In this document: positions 10,687 through 25,639 of the stretch, one piece after another | Layout: each line of letters opens with the position of its first letter | How positions within the stretch are numbered: the first letter of the stretch is position 1 | Assembly (NCBI GenBank): GCA_004026145.2 | Contig: CP034995.1 | Span: 4,094,013-4,158,012, forward strand | DNA length: 64,000 bases | Reading direction: 5' to 3' | Source of the DNA: Takifugu bimaculatus | Lineage: Eukaryota > Chordata > Actinopteri > Tetraodontiformes > Tetraodontidae | Position numbers and translations under genes: made by a program | The notes under the pieces: generated by a model | Databases searched by the model: none | The model's input: the letters and a program-made list of their open reading frames with translations, nothing else | Told to the model about the DNA's origin: nothing

Positions 10687-12956
10687 TTAATACGGGGTGT
10701 GACTTTGCCTCAGCTGGCAGAGAGTTACAGAAGATCCCACCCCAAAGCCAGCATACAGAGGCTCGCTGAACTGAGCTTTGAACTTGTGGATGAGCTCCAT
10801 GTTCTCCTTCACCGCATAAAATGCGACAGCGTTGCCTGCGTAATCCAGGTACACCCCGATCCGCGTGGCCCTGGGGGCATCGGGGAGGTCCCGGTCTACT
10901 TTACTGTGCCAGGCGGAGTAGCCCGAGTCCGAGCAGAGGAGACTCCAAGACTTGTCGTTGTAGCCCAGCAGGCTGTGCGAGTTCTTCCCTTTGCGACTGA
11001 TGCTCCTGTAGGCCACCCCGATGGAAAACTCCCCCGTCCACTCGGCCTCCCAGTAAAACCTAAACCCCTGACAGAGGCTCCTTGCACAACACCTGCGAGA
11101 ACCCATCGAAACGCTCGGGGTGATCTGGGTAAAAGTGAACGGTTTTCTTCCGCGTGACCTTCTGGTTGCCGTCTGACATGACCAGCTCTTTGTAGGCAGT
11201 GTTTGGGTCAAAGGTCATCTTGCAGGAGTCTGAATAAAGAGCCAAATAAGCAGGTTTTTTATGACCAATATTTAATGTATCCAATGCAACATTCCTGTAT
11301 TCTCTTTTCTTTTCTCCTTTTATACTCACATCGTAGGAAGTCCGCCCTCGTTTTCGGCTCCTGAAGATCAGCTCTTGAGGGAACTGAAGAAACACTGGTC
11401 ATTATAGTCAGATATAAGACTTTCATGTTAATGCACATTTACGCGACGCTTCATTTACCTTTCAGTCGTTTGTCTCCGTTTCTTGGTAAAAGTATGTACA
11501 CGGGGGTTTCGTTAACTGTGGACGATATAATTACAGATGTGTGCAAAGCACGTGGAATACCAGATGTATTCAGTCTCATCTGCGTGACACAAACCTGTCT
11601 TGGAAATTTTGCTCAGTTCTTTCTTGCAGATGTCATCCAGATGTTCCTTCATGTCTATGGCCGTCTTGCTCATCTCGCCGAAGGAAAACTGAGGGTTGAT
11701 TAGAACTTTGGGCACCATGGCCTTCGGGAGGGACGCACAAGGTGGGAAAATTCTGGACGCTGCAGAACAAAAAGGAATGAAAACACTCCGATGTGAAGGC
11801 AAATGTATCGTTTCGCCTCGCCCGCGGGCTCCACCTGCAGGAAGTGGATGTTGTCTTCTGTCTCTAGGATCTGCCGCAGCTCCGCGTCTCGCCGCTGCAG
11901 CTCCATTATCTCCTGCTCCAGGCGCTCCACGTAGCCATCGGCCTGCGCCATCGCCGCCTGCATGTTGGCCATTATCATCTGGTTGATTTCAGCCTTCCAG
12001 CGCTCCACCGCCTGCAGCATCTCGTGGAAGGTCTTATCGCTTTCTGCCTGCGCTCGCTGGGCGCCGCTCTACGGGGCAAAAAATCCATTTATCCACAGGT
12101 TTCCAAGGGTGACATCCGACGTCATGTGACCCTGATGTCTGCGGTCTTACTTTTAATACGTCCACATTGTGTTTGAGCTCCTGCAGCTCCTTCATCCTCT
12201 CTTGAATGATGTACTGGACTTCAGACTGTGTGACCACCAAGATTTTCTAGCGAAACAAGATATTAGTTTATCCCAGAACAAGATAAAAGGATCCGTGGAT
12301 CTGTAAATCCACAAATGACCCCCTCCGTTAAAAAAATAAATTCCATTGAGAGACAAGAAACGACTTTCGACCTTCAGACTCACTTGCTTTTCGATCCGCT
12401 CTTCCTCCGCTGAGGCGATGTTGTGGCCGCGGTGCTCTCTGACAGTGCACAGCACGCAGATGCACATCTGGTCGGAGCGACAGAAGAGCTCCAGGCCTTT
12501 CTCGTGCTGGGGGCAGATCTTCCTGTCCAGATGACCGGTCTCGTCCACCAGCTTGTGTCTCTTGAAGGTGGAGGACTCGTAATGCGGCTTGACGTGGGTT
12601 TCGCAGTAGTAGGCCAGGCACATCAGGCACGACTTGACCGCTTTATTGCGGCGACCCACGCAGAAGTCGCAGTAGGACTCGCGGTGCATGTAGGGAAACG
12701 GCATGAGCTCCGGAAGCTGGCGCCGCGGCTCGTGGTTCACGTCGGGCAGATTGTGTCGCAGCACGGGCCGTGGCGTGAAGGTCGCGCGGCACTGCGGACA
12801 ACTGTACACCCCCATGTGGTCAAACTGGTCCCAGTAGATCTTGATGCACTCCAGGCAGTAGGTGTCTCCACAAGGAATGGTGACTGGATCTCGGAGCGCG
12901 TCGGCACAGAGGGGGCAGTAAAGCTCCGGTGGTGAAGGAAAACTCGACTCCGCCAT
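10687..12956 (-). CDS. TRIM family E3 ubiquitin ligase-like (RING, two B-boxes, coiled coil, PRY/SPRY), reading frame interrupted
   Basis: Exons: 12956-12384 (191 codons: RING with CPLC, CGDTYCLEC, CPQC; B-box 1 CDFC..CLMC..CETH; B-box 2 CPQHEKGLELFC..CVLC..H); 12246-12151 (96 bp); 12068-11835 (234 bp, coiled coil with WKAEINQM and ELQRRDAELRQIL), the classic TRIM exon sizes; then 11721-11595 (AMVPKVLINPQFSFGEMSK), 11383-11330 (EPKTRADFLR) and 11229-10687 (PRY/SPRY: YSCKMTFDPNTA, then FRFYWEAEW, SIGVAYRSI, YAGFGVG). This layout resembles TRIM25/TRIM47-type and teleost finTRIM proteins, which ubiquitinate substrates in innate immunity; the exact orthologue is uncertain. The SPRY exon is one base too long: a GGGG run (plus-strand 11065-11068) shifts the frame after KEPLSG to an immediate stop, and removing one G restores FRFYWEAEW. 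The family's 23-bp exon 4 is abnormal (see findings). Confidence 0.85.
11065..11068 (-). pseudogene. Frameshift site in the TRIM PRY/SPRY exon
   Basis: The run CCCC on the plus strand (GGGG in the gene) carries one base more than the PRY/SPRY frame allows. As written, the protein ends within the PRY part, at the TAG at 11062-11060. The exon is 543 nt where the phase requires one fewer. Either a disabling mutation or an assembly insertion. Confidence 0.8.
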
Positions 12957-14830
12957 GTTGCCTTTAGGTGAAAATGATCGATCGATATTTGTGATGCTGG
13001 ACGTGTGGCGATCCTGAAGGTCCTTTCCAGACTAGAGGCGACGAGGGCGGTGATATTTAAAGGCAAGCTTTGTTTTGACTGTCAATAAAAGATCTGAGTG
13101 AAACTACAGGTGCTAAAATCTGCAACCATATAGGAATTTGTCCACCGAGCAGGAACTTCAGGTAAACATTACGTAAGGTTAAGTTACTACCCCAAACACC
13201 AGTCTGTCTGTTTTCAACACCCACGCCACCCAGCATTTAACTGGGATTTAGCATAAAGTGTTAGCATTTAACAGTATTACGCTATATCTATGACTGTGCC
13301 ATCACGGGTTTGTGACTTTCCATTGTTTAAGACCCGTTGCCCCTGACAACCGCCGTTTTGGTGAACAGCTGTGGGTTGCTTTACTGAGAATATTCCACCC
13401 TTTTGCTTTCCATTTGGCCAAGCGCTGAGTTTCATGATGGTGCCTGATTTCAAAACAACCTTTTCTGTTTATGCTGGAAACAGAGAGGACAGCGACAGGA
13501 TCGTTGTGCGGGTAGACAGAAAGAACAATTCAGCTAAACCCCAATCCTGACCAGAAACTCTGTGTTTTATTACTCCTGTGAATGAATCAATACTTTATTA
13601 TGCTGTTTACTGTGTTACGGTCCCCTCAGAATGAGCCCCCTCTTTACACATTTATTAATGTGATTTCTCTTAATTGTCTGTTTAACATATTTGATTAACA
13701 CTGCAGATGTCTTGACTCCTTCTTTGAATCATAGTTATAACGCCTTTGCACCTGCTCACAGGGAGAACCAATCTCCTGTAGTTTAGTATAGGATGTATTT
13801 AGGTCTTTCACGCATGCTGCAGGGGGAAGTCAGGACATAAACAAAGGACAAAAGATCCAGAAAGATTAACCAGATTGCAGCAACATCTTAAAAATAGGTG
13901 TGGAGCAGAAGTCAGGGTTTTTCCTTTTGACTGCACCAAAATAGCTTGTGGGTGGACTTTTTTTAAGCATTGAAAGGCTGGAGGACTTACTATTGTTACA
14001 TCCCAGTCTAGGGGTTTGGGAGCATAATAAAAGTGGCTGGCTCAGGGAGTTAAAAAGAGTGATTTATTGTAATTAAATAAAACAATACAAATAACATCAG
14101 TCCATTAAACGCACAGGTTTACAGTTGTAACAATGAGTGGATGACGAGACTAGAGAAGCCAATCAATACAGCCTACCTTCTGAATTGACCCACTAACTAA
14201 ACCCCAAGTCAAAGAAAAGAGAAATTAGTGCTATTTACAGGTGCTATAAAAGGTTGAGCCCAACTTGCAAGTAAGGTGAAAACTCTCAATATGAACAAAG
14301 GGCTCGGTCAAAGCAGCAATAATTCACACACAAAGTTTTTAGCAGTTTGAAAAGGCCTTCCTCTCATACAAAAATCCTCTACGTAGGGATCCTTCCACCT
14401 TTATATCAGCCAATCAGGACGCAGGAACGTTGATGATCTTCAGGTGGAACTTGTTGACCATCTGCACCTACCAAAGACTTTCAAACAGAGAGAGATGTCT
14501 TACTCGTCAGTAGAAAGTAAGACAAAAACAAAGATCTCCTATTACATGAGAACGTGTTACTCTGACACTAAAATAATATACAAAACAAGTCAACAGCCGA
14601 AGTGTAACATCGGGAACAGTTCGAGTCCCCCCCCCCCAAAAAAACAACTGTGTACACACGCACACACACACTTATAATTCTATCTTTGTGAGGACTATTA
14701 GAAAAGACAATCATGCATTCCCCAGCTCACATCCCAACTAACTCCTTTACCCCAATCCCAAACTAAACCCAATTCCAATGTTAAAACCAGGTTTTAATCC
14801 TCAGTCTGGACAGTCTTTGAAGATGTAGGA
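12957..14830. other. Intergenic, no gene seen
   Basis: This is the 5' flank of the TRIM gene and beyond. It contains a poly-C/poly-A stretch at 14628-14645, a CA run at 14651-14672 and the plus-oriented copy of the 'tctttgtgaggac' repeat (about 14673-14790). Open frames are short and unrecognised. Confidence 0.5.
14645..14790 (+). repeat. Unclassified dispersed repeat (second copy near 8830-9005, opposite strand)
   Basis: The sequence tctatctttgtgaggact is followed by a C/A-rich body (CATTCCCCAGCTCACATCCC, then CTAAACCCAATTCC). The same sequence is seen reversed around 8890-8990. The family is frequent in fish genomes as I recall, but I cannot name it. Confidence 0.55.
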
Positions 14831-14839
14831 AACAGCCAA

Positions 14840-15115
14840 TATGGGGGACTGGACAGGCTGGACTATTGCAACTCAGTCATTATAAGAAGGTAAAAAAAAA
14901 AATCGTCAGTCCACAGAGCTGCAAGAAACCAAAAATTAGGAGCACATCAGCCTTGGATTCACTCCGCTGGCTCCCTGTCCTGGGCTGAGTACAAGATCTG
15001 TCACTCACCAGTGTATCCATGGTAACGCTCCTCCCTACCTCAAGGAGCGGATCACCCAACGTGACACAACAAACTCCCTCCGCTCATCTTTCTTCACATC
15101 CTGCAGAGTTCATAC
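14840..15115 (+). mobile_element. Degenerate LINE reverse-transcriptase 3' fragment
   Basis: Broken frames encode the terminal RT landmarks of L2/Rex-type fish LINEs: GLDYCNS near 14868, a diverged 'W-LPV' region near 14965, and 'APPYLKERIT' with 'SLRSS' between about 15030 and 15090. Stops and frameshifts show it is long dead. Confidence 0.65.
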
Positions 15116-15423
15116 TTTTAGAACTGCTGTTATGTTTTGTGATTTAACACTTTGAGATTTAACTGTAAAGTGCAAAGCAAATAAAATGCAAAAGTGTCCT
15201 CACATCGCTGGTAGAATGCAGATTTTGGCCCTCAAGTTGTAGCAAGTATTTTTAGAAAAACACACACATCACACAATGTGCTGGTTTTAAATCTTACATC
15301 TTTAAATAAACCACCAAAACTTTTGGTTATGTCATTTGATGTTTTTTAGATCAGATGTGCGTGGGAAAAACACCCCAAATTTCCACTTCCACAACACTCT
15401 CAGAGACAAAATGGAGCAAAATC

Positions 15424-15429
15424 TTTATT
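15424..15429 (-). promoter_or_regulatory. arhgdia: Candidate polyadenylation signal of arhgdia
   Basis: TTTATT on the plus strand is AATAAA in the gene's direction, about 1.74 kb downstream of the arhgdia stop at 17165. A long 3' UTR would fit what is known of ARHGDIA in mammals. No other gene claims the interval 15430-17164. Confidence 0.45.
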
Positions 15430-17164
15430 GACCAAGAAGAGTGATCACATGGATAATACAGGACCCCACCAGCATTTTCACAGAAACTGGAGATTGTGAA
15501 AGCATTTTAGTTCCAATACATGAGAAGAAGCATAATAAAAAGGTGTAAATCCATATGAGCTGATGCAGTGCAGGGATTTCATTTCAACATAAGCAATAAT
15601 GTTACGCAGAGAGACGCCACAGTGGGTGAGGAGCTCATCGCTGCAGTGCTGGAAAGAATCGGTCCCCTGACCTTCAAGGCTCCCTGCCGGTCCACTGAAA
15701 GTGGTGCCGGCTCTGGTTTCACCTCCCACCGTTGCTTACGTCAAGAGGGCCGAGTTACATGGCAATCTTGTTGATAAGAGGAATAATGAGGGGGGAAAGG
15801 TTTAGGGTTTTAATTTGGGGTTTTAAAATGGACGGAACATTTGTCCGACAGGTTGCCTGATGGCTCAAAACGCTCATCCGAACCTAAAAGAACAAAGAAA
15901 AACAGGGTTACACCAGCAGACGCATCATGTGGTTGTGCAGTTTGAAGGGAGAAGAACAGGCTCTTACCTCGGCTGCTTTACCGAAGAACAGAACAGCCGT
16001 AAACCGAACTCCTACATATGAACGCGGCGAGTTTCTGTTTTTTAAAGCTTTTCCTTGGTGCAGTGACAGACCTTGAAAAACATGTCAGACTTTCTCTGTT
16101 TCTATCATCTTTAGAACATCAACAGGTGTGAAATCAAAACTCTGGGATGTGCTTTGTGTTCTTTAACCATGAACAGACCTACACAGGGTTTTAGGCTGCT
16201 GTCACAGCAATTACACATCAATTATAATCCTTTTTAGCATGCCGCTGTCCCGCATTAGCATATACTGACAGGATTATTTTGTGAGCATAACACAAAAAGA
16301 GCCCTTTTCATCTTTGCTAAAGCCTCGTGGATAAACAAGCGACAAGAGACTTGGTCTAATTCTATAGTTTCCGCGTAACAGGGTGGCAGCGAGTGTGTGC
16401 AGCACTATAGTGATGCTACACATACGATAACTGCTTAAGAATAACTCCATAGGTAAGGCAGTTTTTCTTTATTTACCCTTACATTTCCTAGATCACTTTG
16501 GCCCCATCCACATCTGATGAGCAGTGGGCGGGTGGCGCAGTGGAGTAGATCAGAATGAATCGTTTTTCCAAGGCAAATATTGGTCATTACAAAATACAGC
16601 AAGTAAATACGTGAGCTAAGGAATGCCGAAGCGAGTGCGGTGGGGTCGGCTATATGAACACAACAGCGATGTGGATACAGTCTGAGTACACAAGCGTTCA
16701 TTCAGTTTATAGAAAAGGCCAAATCGAAGCTGATTGTGGAGTTTCTTTTCTACATGTACTTCGGACTGAGGAAGACGCCATCTGGATCGGTGGAAGGGGG
16801 GGGTTAATCTCTTCGAACAGCAGAATATCTGACACATCCAGGGCTGGGTCTGAGGCGGGAAGTGCTACATGGCACGGGTCAGTGGGGGAGTGGGGGGGAC
16901 AGAGCGGGTCGCTCTGAAGCACCTAGGGGAACCATGATGGGCCGACAAACACTGTGGGGGAGGGAGGGAGGGTCTGCTACTACTGCTGATGCTACAGCTG
17001 CTGTCAGGGAGGAGGGGACACGGGCGTAAAACGAGTAGGAGGGCATGAAATGTAAAAATAATGGAGGCAAAAATGGTGGACATAGGGTAGTGGTGGAGAG
17101 GTGGGGGGGTGGGCATGGAGCTGGGGGATTTCCATCCTCTTGGCCCCAAACACAAAGGCCTTTT

Positions 17165-20129
<2,965 letters not shown>

Positions 20130-20199
20130 GTCTGGAATCAGAGCGGACGCGTGAGGACACCAACACTGATATGAACTTATGAGGAACATAAAGGTGACT

Positions 20200-21900
20200 G
20201 CATGGCAGAATGCTGTCATAAAGACAATAATAATAGTCACACTAATGATAAATCTGTGGCGAATGATAACCTGGCTGCTGAATGACATCACCCAACCTAA
20301 TTTCTCTGTAATGACATCAGCAACGGCCTAATGAATGAGGAGTCCATGCATCAGGTGACGGACTCATGGGGGCTTGTGGCCTTTTACAGATCCAGGCAGT
20401 TTTTACAGGCAGGAACACAAGACACAAGGAAAAAGATGCTGAAATTTGTTTGTTTGTTTTTTAAAGAAAAAGGCTCATAGACTTTAATTTCTATCACTTG
20501 CACAAGAGTGCAAATGGTTGTAGCATCCCGTTGTCTTCAGAAGACGACTACAGGTGACCCGGGAGTGCAAATCTCAGTGTGAGAGGCTGTAAACATTAGT
20601 AATTAGTCCATTTTCCCACTGCACAAACAAACATCTGCTCAGCTGAGCCAAACAGTTCTTTTCTCATGACAATGACTAAAATAGCTCAATAGGAGCTCTT
20701 CAGTTACAACATTGTAAATAAGGCTCAGGGACAGGCCCCCGTTCCACTGGAAGTATTTTAACAAGCCTTTGAAAGAGAGCCATCTCAATATTTATTTATG
20801 TTTGGGATTATTTGGTTATTCACTCCGAACTTCAACATCCCGGCACCAACAATTAAAATGTCCTTCTAAATAATAGATTTCTAGCTGTAAAAACCTGTTT
20901 TCAGTGTATCTCTGGCATGTTTAAACTAACAGAGACACGTCTCCAAGCACTAAAGGCAGAAACACTGTGACTGGAGTCGTTAAACATCCTCCAGCTTTGT
21001 ATATAACTGTACTTAAACTTATATATTCAGGGCTACAATCCCAGAAGTAGTACTTCTACTTGTTAAAGGTATTAAACCCAAACATTGCGGGATAGCTCTT
21101 TAAACTGACTCCATTATGCAACTGCTTGATTAAATCTATATAACTATCTTTTAAGACACACATGCAATAATATCTTTAATAATTTAACTCCAAATGTCCA
21201 GGATTTTTTAATTGTGTAACAGCACAGGAGATGGTCGTCTGCCATTAAATTCCGGCCCGTATATTCCTACAGTTTAACACAAACCCCACCCTAGAATAGA
21301 GGATGAAAGCAGTCTGGCCATTTTTGTTATTTTTAAAGATGTTTAGGAAAGATGGGGAGACTAAAAATGAAATCCGACTGACATACTCGAATGTTCAATT
21401 ATCGAGTTTGGCCTTGGGAGGAAACCCCATTGTATCCGCCACATCACAGCCCCATTATCTCCCTCCTTTTAACAGCACTACAGAATATGTGTCCTGCAAA
21501 TACAGTAAAGGAGTCGACAACATATTGAAGGAAGCAGGAGCGTATTTAGTGGGAAATGACACCCGCTGCTCTGCTCTTCATCAATTGTGAGAATGATCCA
21601 GACATGGGCGTCATGTGGAAACTGCAGCTGCCGCCTCAACAAAGCGGCAACTTGGCTGTACGAGCAGCGTCAGCGCTGATTTATCCAAGAACCGGCATAG
21701 AAACACTTGTTTGGGCATCACTGCTGCCATGTTGGCCAACACAATCTGACCGAAAGCACAAGTTCCGACGAGGGATCGCTAGTGTTTGGAAGAAGCTGCG
21801 CACACACGCAGGGTGGGACTGGAGCGGAGTCGACCACTCTGGAACAATCGGGCTTTGATGGGCTGCGGCTAACGCTAGCCTGCTAACTTTCCATCAGTCC
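20200..21900. other. Intron of arhgdia (5' UTR intron), no other gene seen
   Basis: This lies between the first coding exon of arhgdia and its probable noncoding first exon. No recognisable coding exon or repeat of note was found. Confidence 0.5.
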
Positions 21901-21983
21901 GACAACATGTCTGGAACCAACCCCGCGATGCCGACGGCTTTTAATCGGGCTCTTAATAGCCGCAGTCACCGGAGAAGACGTAC

Positions 21984-22180
21984 CTTTTACACGCAGAGTG
22001 GTGATTTCAGGCTCCTTCGCTGTACGTGCGTTCCGCAGTTGGTGGATCTGCCGCTATGGCGAACAAGGGAACGGCGCCGCCCCGCGCGACGCTCGCGCGG
22101 CAAGTTTCCGGGAATCCGCGCGGAGTTCACGCGAGCGACGCACAATGCGGGAGCGAGTGGACGTTCATGTTATGCGTGAA
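21984..22180 (-). other. arhgdia: Putative noncoding first exon and CpG-rich promoter of arhgdia
   Basis: A strong minus-strand donor (GTGTAAAAG|GTACGT) ends at 21984. It follows sequence unusually rich in CG dinucleotides (about 22060-22150, e.g. GCGCGACGCTCGCGCGG) compared with the AT-rich surroundings. The arhgdia coding exon 1 has an acceptor two bases before its ATG, so an upstream exon on this strand is required. The 5' boundary is not determined. Confidence 0.5.
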
Positions 22181-22693
22181 TCCAAATCAAAGCAGAGATT
22201 CAAATCCGAGGTTCCAGGACAATCGATTCAAAACTTGTCCGTAAACCGTTTAAAGGCAAAGGCCAACACGAGGAGTCAGGATGGCATGAAAGACATGACA
22301 GTCTGATCTTCCATATTTAACGTTCATTCAGAATTAAAAACATACTGGCGATTTGACCAGTGTTCAATCCAATCATCAAGAAAAAGAGGGGAAAAAAGAA
22401 ACGACAAATGTAACACCTGCATATGTACAAACTGCCGTGTTTACATAAAACTTACAGCATTGAAAGAAATCTCCATGGTCACAAACTTAGCATTTACATG
22501 TTTTAAAAAAGGTGTTGGTGGGTTTAAAAATAGCCAATGATGGAAAAGCATTAGAGGTACCAATGGTCTTAGAAAGAAAAATTCAAAATCTACCCGTTTT
22601 CCAAAAATGGCAAAAGTATAAGTGTCAAATACAGTAAAATGGCTTCAAAACAGTTGTGATGCAGTATATGGAGCAGAATCATCCCAAGCACCT

Positions 22694-24628
22694 CTAACTG
22701 GTGTCCATCTGAAAAGCAATAAAAATGGCAATTATTGTACATTCCAAGCTTTACCCAGAAAAACTAAAAAATATTTCATGCAACATGAGCATACTTTGGC
22801 ATTGTAGGCATCTAACTGGGCATCCAGCTCCTCTGCAGACAGTTGAGGTCGGCCTCCTCCTCCTCCTCCTCTTCCTCTCCCCCCTCCTCCTCTTCCTCCC
22901 CGACTTCTAAAGTTCCCGCCACGTGCGCTTCGGCTTTTTTCCCCCCAGTCAAACTTAGGCTGCCCAAGCCTGGTTCTGTCAAATCCTCTGCAAAGAGCAA
23001 GATCAAGATCTTTTGTGATCGGGGATAAAATGCTTTAATATGTACCTTCTGACATAAAACAATCAACACATCAGTGCCTTTAGCTTCATACCCTACCCTG
23101 CCGTGGATGTTCTGCTGCTTGCCTCCACTTGTGATGTCACTTGTTGGATTTTCATTGGGTGGCCTAAGAAAATCAAACGGCATTAAACATTAACAGCATA
23201 TATACAAAACACACAATAGCTTCTGTACATATGATACGTTATCTTTTCATTGATATAGTAAATGTAAAGGTCAGGCATGTGAAATTTGATTACCTATTTT
23301 ATCATTTATAAGCAATATATTTATAAAACCAAACAGTAATGAGTGTTCTTACTCATGACTATGACCCATCACACGCTGTCAATTTTCTACATAAATATTT
23401 GGGACAAGTTCAATATCTTCTACAAGTAACTTCTAGTTATAAGCCTCGCTATACTTCCAGTTCCAACAAGAGCTAGTGCGTTCAAGTGGGAAATTTCAGC
23501 ATAGTCAAAAGAAAAAAATCCATACCATCAAGAGGGACACCATTGTATTGCTTTAAGGCTTTCAGTGCATCTGCCTTAAGTTCAAAATGAACATCCGCTG
23601 TTCCTTTACTGCGGCCTGACCGGTCATAGTGGACGGATGCCTCTTTTAATGGCCCGAACTCTGCAAACAATTCCTGAGGAGAAAATCAGAATCGTCTGTC
23701 ACCGCACTTCCATAACGCAAGTCTCACGAGCACATGTTGCAAGTAATTACCCTGAGATCGGAGTCGGACACACCAAAGTCCAGGTTGGAAACCAAGAGTT
23801 TCGCGCTGCCTTCTGCTTCACTGCTTTGAGGTCCATTGGCGTGCTCCTCAAACAAGTCATGCTGCCATTTGTCTGGTAGCTCACTGGGCTGTGAAAGGCA
23901 AGTCTGTTCAAATTTGTGCTTGACACCATTGTTAAAAACGTCCAGCTTCAACGAAAACATGAGAAATCATCATTAAAAGAACTTGATATCAGAAATTGTA
24001 TTCACCTTGAGTCAGAGAGCTATTGGTCAAAAGTAGCAGTCAAATTGGCTTTTACACAGGTACATTTGTGCAATAATAATTGGCCTGCAGGACTCGTTCA
24101 TCGGTGGGTAATCCTCCTCACCTGGCCACTTGATAAAATAGGGCTCGGACGACAGCAGCCATCTTGAAAAAAAGTCCATCTCCATCAAGGACAATTTCAC
24201 ACCGACTTCTGGCCGTGTATAATTTTTAATGGCGCCCGTTAACTTTGTCGTCACGAAGTAAACTGAGAACATTTGTTCCAGTTAGTCTAGAGTTCAGGAT
24301 GCATTTTCCAACACTCGCAACCAGAAGTGGAAGTCCGCTGAAGCACCGGAAACCCGCACATAACACACAGCGAAGCAGGTTAACATTTCATTTTAACATT
24401 TTTTTTTGCACATTCATTTCAGTAGCATATATTTCGTACCCGGGTGTATGGGGTGTATCTGTCGTTTCTTTCGCGCTGAAAGTTGTCACGACGATCCCGC
24501 GCCGGCCTCGATGGCCGACGGCCTGAACTTCTTCCAGTTGGTCTGGATGAGCCACCTTCGCGTCCACTGCCTGCTTTCTTATTTAGTTTTATGATGTCGT
24601 CCAGAGACATGTTCACCTTGTCGGCCAT
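22694..24628 (-). CDS. alyref: Aly/REF mRNA export factor (THOC4)
   Basis: There are six coding exons with fully consistent phases: 24628-24440, 23888-23751, 23673-23526, 23163-23097, 22987-22795 and 22708-22694, giving 249 aa. ALYREF is a nuclear adaptor of the TREX complex that binds mRNA and UAP56/DDX39B and hands mRNA to NXF1. Seen: the N-terminal UAP56-binding motif MSLDDIIKLNK; an Arg-rich segment; the RRM with KLLVSNLDFGVSD (RNP2), LFAEFG and GTADVHFE (RNP1) between about residues 80 and 155; a Gly/Arg-rich tail encoded by a GGA-repeat tract (22851-22905); and the C-terminal motif LSAEELDAQLDAYNAKMDTS. The last exon codes for only MDTS and the stop. Starts 2.1 kb from p4hb, divergently; it lies just 5' of arhgdia on the same strand, as in human 17q25.3. 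Confidence 0.95.
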
Positions 24629-24799
24629 TCTTAAAACGCTGAAAACGACACAAAGGAAATCGGGACGGTTAACTAAAGGTTTGTTCCCTCCACGCCAGTG
24701 CCGCGGTGACGTTGAAACTACCGGAAGGAACGTAGTATGCAAAATAACATTAGCATCTCGCGCCCCTCCTCCTCTTTCTTCTTCTTCTGATCCTTGGTC

Positions 24800-25160
24800 T
24801 TCTTCGTTTGTGTTATGGGAATTTGCTATCCATTTCTGGGAGCATTACCGCCACCTACTGATTTAGGGCGATAAATTAGACAGTTAGGCTGCTCTTTCAG
24901 AGAGAAAAACACAAATAAACCCACAAAAAATTTAATCGTTATAATTAGTCTGTGTTGTGTAGAAACTAAAATGTTCAAACAGATCATCCCTCTCCTCGGT
25001 CTTCCGTTGTTTTTTCTGCTTCTATTCTTATTCTTTTGTTTAATGACGGGTGGCAACCAGCGTCGAGGTCCATTAGCGCCACCTACTGTGTTGGAATGTG
25101 GAATCAGAGTGAAACCCTTTGGAGCGATCACACTGCCAAAAACCAACGAATTTAATGCTG
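24800..25160. repeat. Dispersed repeat with two diverged direct copies
   Basis: GCATTACCGCCACCTACTG at 24842-24860 recurs as CATTAGCGCCACCTACTG at 25071-25088. Each is preceded by a T-rich tract containing 'ggtcttc'. The core 'gc-ccacctactg' is a recognisable tail of a common fish interspersed repeat, whose class I cannot name. Confidence 0.5.
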
Positions 25161-25639
25161 ACTAAATTTTATAAATTCATATCGAATAATTATTTAACCA
25201 TTTGTTCCTTGGCCATTGTGGAGATTTCCTAAAGAAAAATGTCATTAAATTCGTTCATAACTTGAGTTATTTTGTTCAGAGACAGAATTCCTGTAAGATC
25301 AGTGGAAGGAAACATGGCCGTACATCATGGCCTGCTGTATAGGACTGTCAAGTAGATGGATAATGTGAACGATGCATCATGCAATGTTAAGCTTTCTCAT
25401 CCTGGACAAGTACCTCATCCACCTGTCCCAGTAAGCTGTGTAGGTGGTGCCGCTCTAAGAAAAACTGGCAGGAAACAGCCAAAGACTGTCAACATTAAGG
25501 AGGCTTTGTTGGACAGGCAGTATGGGCCTAGAACATCCATCTATCTATCTATCAGTCATTGTGACAGTTTATAAATTAATCAAGACCAAGAAGGGGGGAT
25601 TTGGGCATTTGTAATCCAATTTCGATTTCTCTTTATTGA

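Noticed and set aside
10633..11157. Plus-strand open frame of 174 codons
   Set aside because: It is the antisense of the TRIM PRY/SPRY exon and has no family features of its own.
12423..12935. Plus-strand open frame of 170 codons
   Set aside because: It is the antisense shadow of the GC-rich TRIM RING/B-box exon.
13995..14615. Possible transposon bounded by TGTTACATCCC and TGTAACATCGGG
   Set aside because: The two ends share only a seven-base palindromic motif. They do not form an inverted repeat when read inward, and no target duplication is seen.
22843..23028. Plus-strand poly-serine frame
   Set aside because: It is the antisense of the GGA-repeat tract encoding the Gly/Arg-rich tail of alyref.
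24027..24272. Minus-strand frame with PEVGVKLSLMEMDFF
   Set aside because: It lies in alyref intron 1. Exon 1 and exon 2 join perfectly in phase without it and it has no ALYREF similarity.
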